From Streptomyces griseiscabiei (GTDB lineage: Bacteria; Actinomycetota; Actinomycetes; Streptomycetales; Streptomycetaceae), in assembly GCF_020010925.1 (NCBI RefSeq), contig NZ_JAGJBZ010000002.1, forward strand, positions 2,108,001-2,172,000: a stretch of 64,000 nt of DNA. The letters are read 5' to 3'. The stretch's first letter is position 1; each line of letters opens with the position of its first letter. Of the stretch, positions 53,013 through 60,896 are shown in pieces. Under the pieces are notes generated by a model. That model was not told the DNA's origin and searched no databases. It was given only the letters and a program-made list of their open reading frames with translations. Both the position numbers and the translations under genes were made by a program.

Positions 53013-53781
53013 GTCACACATCCCCACCGTCATCGCGGACGAACTGCACATCGTCTACCGCGTCAACGGCGCCAAGACCGGCAAGGGCAGCGCCACCGCC
53101 GCCCTCAGCCGCATACTCAAGAGGGGCTCCGACGACGCGGCGCGGGGCGTGCGCAAGGTGCACGCCGTCAAGGGCGTCTCCTTCACCGCCTACCGAGGCG
53201 AGGCCATCGGCCTCATCGGCTCCAACGGCTCCGGCAAGTCGACCCTGCTGCGCGCCATCGCCGGTCTGCTCCCGGCGGAGAAGGGCAAGGTCTTCACCGA
53301 CGGCCAGCCCTCGCTGCTCGGCGTCAACGCGGCCCTGATGAACGACCTCACGGGCGAACGGAACGTCATATTGGGCGGGCTCGCGATGGGCATGTCCCGC
53401 GAGCAGATCAGGGAGCGCTACCAGCAGATCGTCGACTTCTCCGGCATCAACGAGAAGGGCGACTTCATCACCCTCCCGATGCGCACCTACTCCTCCGGTA
53501 TGGCCGCCCGCCTGCGTTTCTCCATCGCGGCGGCCAAGGACCACGACGTGCTGATGATCGACGAGGCCCTCGCCACCGGTGACCGCTCCTTCCAGAAGCG
53601 CTCCGAGGCCCGCATCCGCGAGCTGCGCAAGGAGGCCGGCACGGTCTTCCTGGTCAGCCACAACAACAAGTCCATCCGCGACACCTGCGACCGCGTCCTG
53701 TGGCTCGAACGCGGCGAACTGCGCATGGACGGCGCGACGGACGAGGTCCTGAAGGAGTACGAGAAGTTCACGGGGAAGTAG
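53005..53781 (+). CDS. ABC transporter ATPase for polysaccharide export (TagH-like)
   Basis: This 258-residue ATPase is the partner of the preceding permease. Walker A is GLIGSNGSGKSTLLRAI near residue 70, the signature is YSSGMAARLRFSIA, Walker B is VLMIDEALATGD, and the switch His is in FLVSHNNKSI. It lacks the C-terminal carbohydrate-binding domain found in Wzt, so the exported chain is probably recognised elsewhere. A terminator hairpin at 53793-53825 closes the operon. Confidence 0.93.
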   Translation: MAESHIPTVIADELHIVYRVNGAKTGKGSATAALSRILKRGSDDAARGVRKVHAVKGVSFTAYRGEAIGLIGSNGSGKSTLLRAIAGLLPAEKGKVFTDGQPSLLGVNAALMNDLTGERNVILGGLAMGMSREQIRERYQQIVDFSGINEKGDFITLPMRTYSSGMAARLRFSIAAAKDHDVLMIDEALATGDRSFQKRSEARIRELRKEAGTVFLVSHNNKSIRDTCDRVLWLERGELRMDGATDEVLKEYEKFTGK

Positions 53782-53792
53782 CCCGTACCGCC

Positions 53793-53825
53793 CGGGCCCC
53801 GTCGGAACTGATCCGGCGGGGCCCG
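53793..53825 (+). terminator. Terminator after the exporter ATPase gene
   Basis: A 13-bp stem with one mismatch (53793-53805 with 53813-53825) and a 7-nt loop starts 11 bp after the stop codon. It separates the glycan-type operon from the hopanoid operon. Confidence 0.8.
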
Positions 53826-53934
53826 GCGTCTGCAAGGGGTAACCGGGATCCCGGTACAGGCACGGGGGCCGGGAGCGGCGTCCGCAAAGGAAACGCCAAC
53901 TTCGGCAAGGATGCGTCAACTCCGGCCACCCATA

Positions 53935-53960
53935 GGAATCTTGGGGGCAATCGGTGCGTT
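53935..53960 (+). promoter_or_regulatory. ECF-type promoter candidate (GGAAT-N18-GTT)
   Basis: GGAAT at 53935-53939 and GTT at 53958-53960 are separated by exactly 18 bp, which equals the consensus of the Streptomyces thiol-stress sigma factor SigR. It lies 250 bp upstream of hpnC on the correct strand. The match is short, so chance remains possible. Confidence 0.5.
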
Positions 53961-53996
53961 CTTGTGATGTGCAGGACACCCCCACGGAGCATGGTG

Positions 53997-54008
53997 CGTT
54001 GTACAACG
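53997..54008. promoter_or_regulatory. 12-bp palindrome in the hopanoid leader
   Basis: CGTTGTACAACG is a perfect palindrome located between the ECF-type promoter and hpnC, where a repressor could act. Confidence 0.45.
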
Positions 54009-54075
54009 TAAGCTGTACCGGTGCCGAATCGCGGCAAGTGGGTCCATAATGCGCGACACCCGGCATCAGCCGCAG

Positions 54076-54096
54076 ACGCCGCCCACTGGGCGGCGT
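54076..54096 (+). promoter_or_regulatory. Strong GC hairpin in the hopanoid leader
   Basis: A perfect 9-bp stem with a 3-nt loop (54076-54084 with 54088-54096) lies 115 nt before hpnC. There is no T tract. It could be a leader attenuator or a transcript-stability element. Confidence 0.5.
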
Positions 54097-54149
54097 GTCC
54101 GAAATAGTGCGTATTGGGTCGGCAGTGTAGAACGGGAGATGTGACGGCC

Positions 54150-54215
54150 ATGGCTACGGAGACTCCCCAGCTCAAGCACGCTTCTGCCGTTCCCGCGCCG
54201 GGTGACGAGCGGTGA
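54150..54215 (+). CDS. Possible 21-codon leader ORF coupled to hpnC
   Basis: An ATG after GGGAGATGTGACGGCC opens a 21-residue frame (MATETPQLKHASAVPAPGDE and one more residue) whose TGA overlaps the GTG start of hpnC. The geometry matches translational coupling. The peptide has no recognisable features and may be only a device to load ribosomes. Confidence 0.4.
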   Translation: MATETPQLKHASAVPAPGDER

Positions 54216-55114
54216 CCGAAACCGGGACGGCGCGCACCGGGGACCCGGAGCGCGACACCCTCGACAAGGCCGGGGCTGAGAACTTTCCCGTCGCTCCGTT
54301 CTTCCTGCCGAGGGCCTGGCGCGACGACCTCATGGCGGTCTACGGATTCGCCCGCCTCGTCGACGACATCGGCGACGGCGATCTCGCCCCCGGCGGCGCC
54401 GACGCCCGCCTCCTGGGCGTCTCCCCGCAGGACGCCGACGACCGGCTCCTCCTGCTCGACGCCTTCGAGGCCGACCTCGGCAGGGTCTTCGACGGCACCC
54501 CGGGCCACCCGCTGCTGCTCCGCCTCCAGCGCACCGTCCGCGACCGCGCCCTCACCCCCGGGCCGTTCCTCGCCCTGATCGCCGCCAACCGCCAGGACCA
54601 GCTGGTCAAGCGGTACGAGACCTACGACGACCTGCTCGCGTACTGCGCGCTGTCCGCCAACCCGGTCGGCCACCTGGTCCTCGCCGTCACCGGCACCACC
54701 ACCCCCGAGCGGGTCCGGCACTCCGACGCGATCTGTACGGCGCTGCAGATCGTCGAGCACCTCCAGGACGTCGCCGAGGACCTGGGCCGCGACCGGATCT
54801 ACCTGCCCGCCGCGGACATGAAGCGCTTCCACGTCCAGGAGGCCGATCTCGCCGCCCCCACCGCGGGCGCCTCGGTGCGCGCACTGATCGCGTACGAGGC
54901 GGAGCGCGCCCGGAACCTGCTGACCGACGGAACCCCCCTCGTGGGGAGCGTCCACGGCAGACTGCGGCTGCTCCTCGCGGGGTTCGTGGCGGGCGGCCGG
55001 GCGGCCGTCCACGCGATCACCGCCGCCGAATTCGACGTACTTCCCGGCCCGCCCAAGCCCGGCAAGCTCCGGCTGCTGCGCGAGGTGGGCGCGACCCTGC
55101 GAGGAGAGGGGTGA
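54212..55114 (+). CDS. hpnC: Hydroxysqualene synthase HpnC
   Basis: This 300-residue trans-isoprenyl-diphosphate synthase-fold protein converts presqualene diphosphate to hydroxysqualene, as established for HpnC in the HpnCDE route. The first Asp-rich motif is FARLVDDIGDGD, the second QDVAEDLGRDRIYLPAADM. The N-terminus (ENFPVAPFFLPRAWRDDLM) is characteristic of HpnC. The GTG start overlaps the leader ORF stop. It is the first main gene of the operon and is coupled to hpnD by GTGA. Confidence 0.94.
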   Translation: MTETGTARTGDPERDTLDKAGAENFPVAPFFLPRAWRDDLMAVYGFARLVDDIGDGDLAPGGADARLLGVSPQDADDRLLLLDAFEADLGRVFDGTPGHPLLLRLQRTVRDRALTPGPFLALIAANRQDQLVKRYETYDDLLAYCALSANPVGHLVLAVTGTTTPERVRHSDAICTALQIVEHLQDVAEDLGRDRIYLPAADMKRFHVQEADLAAPTAGASVRALIAYEAERARNLLTDGTPLVGSVHGRLRLLLAGFVAGGRAAVHAITAAEFDVLPGPPKPGKLRLLREVGATLRGEG

Positions 55115-56061
55115 TCCGGACCGTGGAGTCGGAACCACACGCGTCCGCGCCGGTACTCGCCGCCTACAGCTACTGCGAGGCCGTCACCGGACAGCAGGCC
55201 CGTAACTTCGCCTACGGCATCAGGCTGCTGCCGACGCCCAAGCGCCGCGCGATGTCCGCGCTGTACGCCTTCTCCCGGCGCGTCGACGACATCGGCGACG
55301 GCGCGCTCGCGGTCGAGGTCAAGGCGGCCCGGCTGGAGGAGACCAGGGCCCTGCTCACCCGGGTCCGGGACCGCTCCGTCGACGAGGACGACACCGACCC
55401 GGTCGCCGTCGCCCTCGCCCACGCCGCGACCGCCTTCCCGATCCCGCTCGACGCCCTCGACGAACTCATCGACGGCGTCCTCATGGACGTACGCGGCGAG
55501 CACTACGAGACCTGGGACGACCTCAAGGTCTACTGCCGCTGTGTCGCCGGCGCCATCGGCCGGCTCTCCCTCGGTGTCTTCGGCACGGAACCAGGGGCGC
55601 GCGGCGCGGAGCGCGCCCCGGAGTACGCCGACACCCTCGGGCTCGCGCTCCAACTGACCAACATCCTCCGCGACGTCCGGGAGGACGCGGAGGGCGGGCG
55701 GACCTATCTGCCCGCCGACGACCTCGCCAAGTTCGGCTGCTCCGCGGGGTTCGCCGGGCCGCTCCCGCCCGCCGACTCCGACTTCGCGGGTCTGGTGCAC
55801 TTCGAGGTGCGCCGGGCCCGCGCCCTCTTCGCCGAGGGCTACGGGCTGCTGCCCATGCTCGACCGCCGCAGCGGCGCCTGTGTCGCCGCCATGGCCGGCA
55901 TCTACCGGCGCCTCCTCGACCGTATCGAGCGCGAGCCGGAGGCCGTGCTGCGCGGCCGGGTCTCGCTGCCCGGCCGGGAGAAGGCCTACGTCGCCGTACG
56001 CGGGCTCTCCGGTCTGGACGCCCGCCATGTCTCGCGCCGTACCGTCAGGAGGCGCGTCTGA
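55111..56061 (+). CDS. hpnD: Presqualene diphosphate synthase HpnD
   Basis: The protein has 316 residues. It condenses two farnesyl diphosphates to presqualene diphosphate. Asp-rich motifs are SRRVDDIGDG near residue 63 and LRDVREDAEGGRTYLPADD near 190. The segment NFAYGIRLLPTPKRRAMSAL fits the family's N-terminal FPP-binding region. It overlaps hpnC by 4 bp, and its stop shares one base with the next small ORF (TGATG). Confidence 0.95.
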   Translation: MIRTVESEPHASAPVLAAYSYCEAVTGQQARNFAYGIRLLPTPKRRAMSALYAFSRRVDDIGDGALAVEVKAARLEETRALLTRVRDRSVDEDDTDPVAVALAHAATAFPIPLDALDELIDGVLMDVRGEHYETWDDLKVYCRCVAGAIGRLSLGVFGTEPGARGAERAPEYADTLGLALQLTNILRDVREDAEGGRTYLPADDLAKFGCSAGFAGPLPPADSDFAGLVHFEVRRARALFAEGYGLLPMLDRRSGACVAAMAGIYRRLLDRIEREPEAVLRGRVSLPGREKAYVAVRGLSGLDARHVSRRTVRRRV

Positions 56062-56201
56062 TGGACAATCCGGGCCAAGGTGACTCCATCGGGGAGAAGT
56101 GGTACGCAACCCTCCGCGACAACCGGGCGTCCCTGACTTCGACGGTCTGCCGCGAACCGCTCCGGTACCCCGGCGGACCGGCAGGGGAGGGTGCACGATG
56201 A
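56061..56201 (+). CDS. Small ORF between hpnD and hpnE (DUF6380-like)
   Basis: This 46-residue frame starts in the hpnD stop (TGATG) and ends in the hpnE start (ATGA). It reads MDNPGQGDSIGEKWYATLRD and ends PAGEGAR. That pattern resembles a family of tiny Streptomyces proteins often labelled DUF6380; I am relying on memory. The perfect tiling suggests it is translated and keeps ribosomes coupled between hpnD and hpnE. No function known. Confidence 0.6.
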   Translation: MDNPGQGDSIGEKWYATLRDNRASLTSTVCREPLRYPGGPAGEGAR

Positions 56202-57625
56202 CCGACGGCGCACAGTCCGAGGGACTGTCCGACACGAACCGTACGGGCCGGCCCCGGAGCACGGCCGTGGTGGTCGGCGGGGGGCTGGCCGGCATCACCG
56301 CCGCGCTCTCGCTCGCCGACGCCGGTGTGGACGTCACCCTCCTGGAAGGCCGGCCCCGGCTCGGCGGACTCGCCTTCTCCTTCCAGCGCGGCGACCTGAC
56401 CGTCGACAACGGACAGCACGTCTACATGCGGTGCTGCACCGCCTACCGCTGGTTCCTCGACCGCGTCGACGGAGCCGCGCTCGCGCCCTTGCAGGATCGT
56501 CTCGACGTGCCGGTCCTCGACGCCGACGGTCCGCCCGGGCGACGGCTCGGCAGACTGCGGCGCGACGCGGTGCCGGTCCCCCTGCATCTGGGGCGCAGCC
56601 TCGCCACGTACACCCATCTCTCGCTCGCCGAGCGCGCCGGGGTCGGTCGGGCCGCGCTGGCGCTCAAGGCACTCGACCTCGCCGATCCGGCGCTGGACGA
56701 ACGGGACTTCGGCGACTGGCTGGCCGCGCACGGTCAGTCGGCGCGGGCGATCGAGGCACTGTGGGACCTCGTTGGGGTCGCCACCCTCAACGCGGTGGCC
56801 CGGGACGCCTCGCTCGGGCTCGCCGCGATGGTGTTCAAGACGGGACTCCTGTCCGAGCCGGGCGCCGCGGACATCGGCTGGGCCCGTGTCCCGCTGGGCG
56901 AACTGCACGACCGGCTCGCCCGCAAGGCCCTCGACTCGGCGGGCGTCCGTACGGTGCTGCGTACCCGTGTCACCTCCGTCTCCCGTGGCGAGAAGGGGAG
57001 TTGGCGGGTCGAGGTGCCCGGCGAGAGCCTCGACGCCGACGCGGTCGTCCTCGCCGTACCGCAGCGCGAGACGTACGACCTGCTGCCCGAGCGCGCGCTC
57101 GACTCGCCCGGACGGCTGCTGGAGATCGGCACCGCGCCGATCCTCAACGTCCATGTGGTGTACGACCGGAAGGTGCTGAGCAAGCCGTTCTTCGCGGCGC
57201 TCGGCTCCCCGGTGCAGTGGGTCTTCGACCGGACCGAGGCGTCCGGGCTGCGCTCGGGCCAGTATCTGGCGCTGTCGCAGTCCGCCGCGCAGGACGAGAT
57301 CGACACGCCCGTCGCGGAGCTGCGCGAGCGGTATCTGCCCGAGCTGGAACGGCTGCTGCCCGGCACGCGCGGCGCCGAGGTGAAGGACTTCTTCGTGACC
57401 CGGGAGCGCACCGCCACGTTCGCTCCCACCCCCGGCGTCGCACGGCTCAGGCCCGGCGCCCGCACCAAGGCCCCCGGCCTGTACCTGGCCGGAGCGTGGA
57501 CCGCCACCGGGTGGCCCGCGACCATGGAGAGTGCGGTCCGCAGCGGCATCGGCGCGGCGGACGCCGCCCTCGCCGCGCTGGGCCGCCCCCGCGAACACCT
57601 CTTCCGCTTTGAGGAGGCGGCGTGA
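56198..57625 (+). CDS. hpnE: Hydroxysqualene dehydroxylase HpnE
   Basis: This is a 475-residue FAD-dependent amine-oxidase-fold protein. It reduces hydroxysqualene to squalene. The dinucleotide motif VVVGGGLAGITAALSLADAG is at residues 23-42, followed by GRPRLGGLAFSF and DNGQHVYMRCCTAYRWF, typical for HpnE. The C-terminal FAD motif is LYLAGAWTATGWPATMESAV. ATG 56198 overlaps the small ORF stop; GTGA couples it to the next gene. Confidence 0.94.
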   Translation: MTDGAQSEGLSDTNRTGRPRSTAVVVGGGLAGITAALSLADAGVDVTLLEGRPRLGGLAFSFQRGDLTVDNGQHVYMRCCTAYRWFLDRVDGAALAPLQDRLDVPVLDADGPPGRRLGRLRRDAVPVPLHLGRSLATYTHLSLAERAGVGRAALALKALDLADPALDERDFGDWLAAHGQSARAIEALWDLVGVATLNAVARDASLGLAAMVFKTGLLSEPGAADIGWARVPLGELHDRLARKALDSAGVRTVLRTRVTSVSRGEKGSWRVEVPGESLDADAVVLAVPQRETYDLLPERALDSPGRLLEIGTAPILNVHVVYDRKVLSKPFFAALGSPVQWVFDRTEASGLRSGQYLALSQSAAQDEIDTPVAELRERYLPELERLLPGTRGAEVKDFFVTRERTATFAPTPGVARLRPGARTKAPGLYLAGAWTATGWPATMESAVRSGIGAADAALAALGRPREHLFRFEEAA

Positions 57626-58767
57626 CGCTCGAAGCGCACCGGACCGGATCCCGCACTCTCGGTACCACGAACACATCGACATCTGGAGAGACTGTGCCCA
57701 CTGTGCCCCCGGCCGTGACGGCCGCCGCGAGGACCGCGGTGGACGTCACCGCGCTCCTGGAGCGCGGGCGGACCCTGGCCACGCCCGTGCTGCGGGCGGC
57801 CGTCGAACGGCTGGCGCCCCCCATGGACACCGTCGCCGCCTACCACTTCGGCTGGATCGACGCCCATGGCAAGCCCGCGGACGGCGACGGCGGCAAGGCC
57901 GTCCGACCCGCGCTCGCCGTCATGTCCGCCGAGGTCACCGGCGCCGCACCCGAGACCGGCATCCCCGGCGCGGTCGCCGTGGAACTGGTGCACAACTTCT
58001 CGCTGCTGCACGACGACCTCATGGACGGCGACGAACAGCGCCGCCACCGCGACACCGTCTGGAAGGTCCACGGCCCCGCCCAGGCCATCCTCGTCGGCGA
58101 CGCCCTGATGGTCCTCGCCAACGAGATCCTCCTCGAACTGGGCACCGCCGAGGCGGCCCGCGCCACCCGCCGCGTCACCACGGCCACCCGCGCGCTCATC
58201 GACGGCCAGGCCCAGGACATCTCCTACGAGCACCGCGAGCGGGTCACCGTCGAGGAGTGCCTGGAGATGGAGGGCAACAAGACCGGCGCCCTGCTCGCCT
58301 GCGCCTGCTCCATCGGCGCCGTCCTCGGCGGCGCGGACGACCACACCGCCGACACGCTGGAGAAGTACGGCTACCACCTGGGCCTCGCCTTCCAGGCCGT
58401 CGACGACCTGCTCGGCATCTGGGGCGACCCGGTCGCCACCGGCAAGCAGACCTGGAGCGATCTGCGGCAGCGCAAGAAGTCCCTGCCGGTCGTGGCCGCG
58501 CTCGCGGCGGGCGGCGCCGCCTCCGAGGAACTCGGTGAGCTGCTGGCCGCCGACGCCAAGAGCAACGACTTCGAGAACTTCTCCGAGGAGGAGTTCGCCG
58601 CGCGTGCCGCCCTCATCGAGCGGGCCGGCGGCCGGGAGTGGACCACCGAGGAGGCCCGCCGCCAGCACACGATCGCCATCGAGGCACTGGACTCCATCCG
58701 GATGCCCGAGCGGGTGCGCGAGGAGTTCGCGGCGCTCGCCGACTTCGTCGTCGTACGGAAGAGATGA
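57622..58767 (+). CDS. Polyprenyl diphosphate synthase (FPP/GGPP type)
   Basis: The protein has 381 residues. It makes the allylic prenyl diphosphate used by HpnD, most likely FPP. The first Asp-rich motif is LLHDDLMDGDEQRR, the second FQAVDDLLGIWGD. The residues before the first motif (VHNFSLLHDD) include Phe, Ser and Leu at the chain-length positions, which do not settle between C15 and C20. The N-terminal 45 residues are a variable extension. GTG start, coupled to hpnE by GTGA. The homologue in S. coelicolor is part of the same cluster. Confidence 0.9.
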   Translation: MTLEAHRTGSRTLGTTNTSTSGETVPTVPPAVTAAARTAVDVTALLERGRTLATPVLRAAVERLAPPMDTVAAYHFGWIDAHGKPADGDGGKAVRPALAVMSAEVTGAAPETGIPGAVAVELVHNFSLLHDDLMDGDEQRRHRDTVWKVHGPAQAILVGDALMVLANEILLELGTAEAARATRRVTTATRALIDGQAQDISYEHRERVTVEECLEMEGNKTGALLACACSIGAVLGGADDHTADTLEKYGYHLGLAFQAVDDLLGIWGDPVATGKQTWSDLRQRKKSLPVVAALAAGGAASEELGELLAADAKSNDFENFSEEEFAARAALIERAGGREWTTEEARRQHTIAIEALDSIRMPERVREEFAALADFVVVRKR

Positions 58768-58817
58768 CCGCCATCACCCAGGAGCCGACCGTCATCGGTC
58801 GAATAGCCCTCGCGTAG
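58764..58817 (+). CDS. Possible 17-codon ORF between the prenyl synthase gene and shc
   Basis: ATG overlaps the prenyl synthase stop (ATGA) and opens a 17-residue frame (MTAITQEPTVIGRIALA) ending in TAG. It continues the coupling pattern of the operon, but its length makes chance possible. A 10-bp hairpin follows (58822-58855). Confidence 0.3.
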   Translation: MTAITQEPTVIGRIALA

Positions 58818-58821
58818 TCGC

Positions 58822-58855
58822 CGGCCGGTGCTCGTCACCGGACACGCACCGGCCG
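58822..58855 (+). promoter_or_regulatory. Hairpin between the prenyl synthase gene and shc
   Basis: A perfect 10-bp stem (58822-58831 with 58846-58855) with a 14-nt loop lies in the only untranslated stretch inside the operon. It may regulate shc expression or mark an RNA processing site. It has no T tract. Confidence 0.5.
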
Positions 58856-58904
58856 ACGGCTGACCCACCGCAGAGAGATCCGTCCACTGCACGAAGGGGA
58901 AGCC

Positions 58905-60896
58905 ATGACAGCGACGACCGACGGAAGCACCGGGGCCCTGCCGCCCCGCGCCCCCTCGGCCAGCGACACCGACCACGACACCCCGCCGGCGGACGTCCGG
59001 GGCGCCGCCGCGGACGCCGTACGGCGTGGCACCGACTTCCTCCTCTCCCGGCAGGACGCCCAGGGCTGGTGGAAGGGCGACCTGGAGACCAACGTCACCA
59101 TGGACGCCGAGGATCTGCTGCTCCGTCAGTTCCTGGGCATCCGCGACGAGAGGACCACCCGGGCCGCCGCGCTGTTCATCAGGGGCGAGCAGCGCCCGGA
59201 CGGGACCTGGGCCACCTTCTACGGCGGCCCGTCCGACCTCTCCGCCACCGTCGAGGCGTATGTCGCGCTGCGGCTGGCCGGGGACGATCCCCAAGAGCCC
59301 CACATGGCGCGGGCGTCCGCGTGGATCCGGGAGCGTGGCGGGATCGCCGCGGCCCGGGTCTTCACCCGGATCTGGCTGGCGCTGTTCGGCTGGTGGAAGT
59401 GGGACGACCTGCCGGAGATGCCACCGGAGATCGTCTGGTTCCCGAAGTGGATGCCGCTCAACATCTACGACTTCGGCTGCTGGGCCCGGCAGACGATCGT
59501 GCCGCTGACCGTCGTCTCCGCGAAGCGCCCGGTGCGGCCCGCCCCGTTCCCGCTGGACGAGCTGCACACCGACCCCGGGCGGCCCAATCCGCCCAGACCC
59601 CTTGATCCGCTGGGCAGTTGGGAAGGCGCCTTCCAGCGGCTCGACAAGCTGCTGCACGGCTACCACAAGGTGGCGCTGAAGCGGCTGCGCAGGGCGGCGA
59701 TGAACAGCGCGGCCCGCTGGATCGTCGAGCGACAGGAGAACGACGGCTGCTGGGGCGGCATCCAGCCCCCCGCCGTGTACTCGATCATCGCGCTGCATCT
59801 CCTCGGCTACGACCTCCAGCACCCGGTGATGCGGGCCGGGTTGGAGTCCCTCGACCGGTTCGCCGTGTGGCGCGAGGACGGCGCCCGGATGATCGAGGCC
59901 TGCCAGTCCCCGGTCTGGGACACCTGCCTCGCCGTCATCGCGCTCGCCGACGCGGGCGTGCCCGCCGGTCATCCCCAACTCGTCAAGGCCGCCGACTGGA
60001 TGCTCGGCGAGGAGATCGTCCGCCCCGGAGACTGGTCGGTGAAGCGGCCCCGACTCCAGCCGGGCGGCTGGGCGTTCGAGTTCCACAACGACAACTACCC
60101 CGACATCGACGACACCGCCGAGGTCGTCCTCGCACTGCGCCGGGTCGAACACCCCGACCCCGAGCGGGTGGAGCGAGCCGTACGGCGCGGGGTGCGCTGG
60201 ACCGTCGGCATGCAGTCCAGGAACGGGGCGTGGGGCGCCTTCGACGTCGACAACACCAGTCCGTTCCCCAACCGGCTGCCGTTCTGCGACTTCGGCGAGG
60301 TCATCGACCCGCCGTCCGCGGACGTCACCGCGCACGTGGTGGAGATGCTCGCGGTCGAGGGGCTGTCCCACGATCCCCGCACCCGGCGCGGCATCGAGTA
60401 CCTGCTCGCCGAACAGGAGCCGAACGGCGCCTGGTTCGGGCGCTGGGGCGTCAACTACGTCTACGGCACCGGGTCGGTGGTCCCCGCGCTGGTGACCGCC
60501 GGGCTGCCCGCCGCCCATCCCGCGATCCGCCGGGCCGTGGCCTGGCTGGAGACCGTGCAGAACGACGACGGCGGCTGGGGCGAGGACCTGCGCTCCTACC
60601 CCGACCCCGCCGAATGGGGCGGCAAGGGCGCCTCCACCGCCTCCCAGACCGCGTGGGCGCTGCTCGCCCTGCTGGCGGCGGGCGAACGGGACACCAAGGC
60701 CACCGAACGCGGCATCGAATGGCTGGCCCGGACCCAGCGCGCGGACGGCTCCTGGGACGAGCCCTACTTCACCGGCACCGGCTTCCCCTGGGACTTCTCG
60801 ATCAACTACCACCTCTACCGGCAGGTCTTCCCGCTCACCGCGCTGGGCCGGTACGTCCACGGCGAGCCGCCCGTCCTGACGGCACGGGGACACTGA
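58905..60896 (+). CDS. shc: Squalene-hopene cyclase
   Basis: The protein has 663 residues. It cyclises squalene to hopene and hopanol on the inner membrane face. The catalytic acid motif is PDIDDTAEVV near residue 405 (DXDD). Several QW repeats are visible: QDAQGWWKGDL, QENDGCWGGI, QNDDGGWGED, QRADGSWDEPYF. The C-terminal KRPRLQPGGWAFEFHNDNYP is a cyclase signature. The N-terminus (about 45 residues) is variable. ATG 58905 follows GAAGGGGAAG. The stop overlaps the next ATG by one base. Confidence 0.96.
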   Translation: MTATTDGSTGALPPRAPSASDTDHDTPPADVRGAAADAVRRGTDFLLSRQDAQGWWKGDLETNVTMDAEDLLLRQFLGIRDERTTRAAALFIRGEQRPDGTWATFYGGPSDLSATVEAYVALRLAGDDPQEPHMARASAWIRERGGIAAARVFTRIWLALFGWWKWDDLPEMPPEIVWFPKWMPLNIYDFGCWARQTIVPLTVVSAKRPVRPAPFPLDELHTDPGRPNPPRPLDPLGSWEGAFQRLDKLLHGYHKVALKRLRRAAMNSAARWIVERQENDGCWGGIQPPAVYSIIALHLLGYDLQHPVMRAGLESLDRFAVWREDGARMIEACQSPVWDTCLAVIALADAGVPAGHPQLVKAADWMLGEEIVRPGDWSVKRPRLQPGGWAFEFHNDNYPDIDDTAEVVLALRRVEHPDPERVERAVRRGVRWTVGMQSRNGAWGAFDVDNTSPFPNRLPFCDFGEVIDPPSADVTAHVVEMLAVEGLSHDPRTRRGIEYLLAEQEPNGAWFGRWGVNYVYGTGSVVPALVTAGLPAAHPAIRRAVAWLETVQNDDGGWGEDLRSYPDPAEWGGKGASTASQTAWALLALLAAGERDTKATERGIEWLARTQRADGSWDEPYFTGTGFPWDFSINYHLYRQVFPLTALGRYVHGEPPVLTARGH

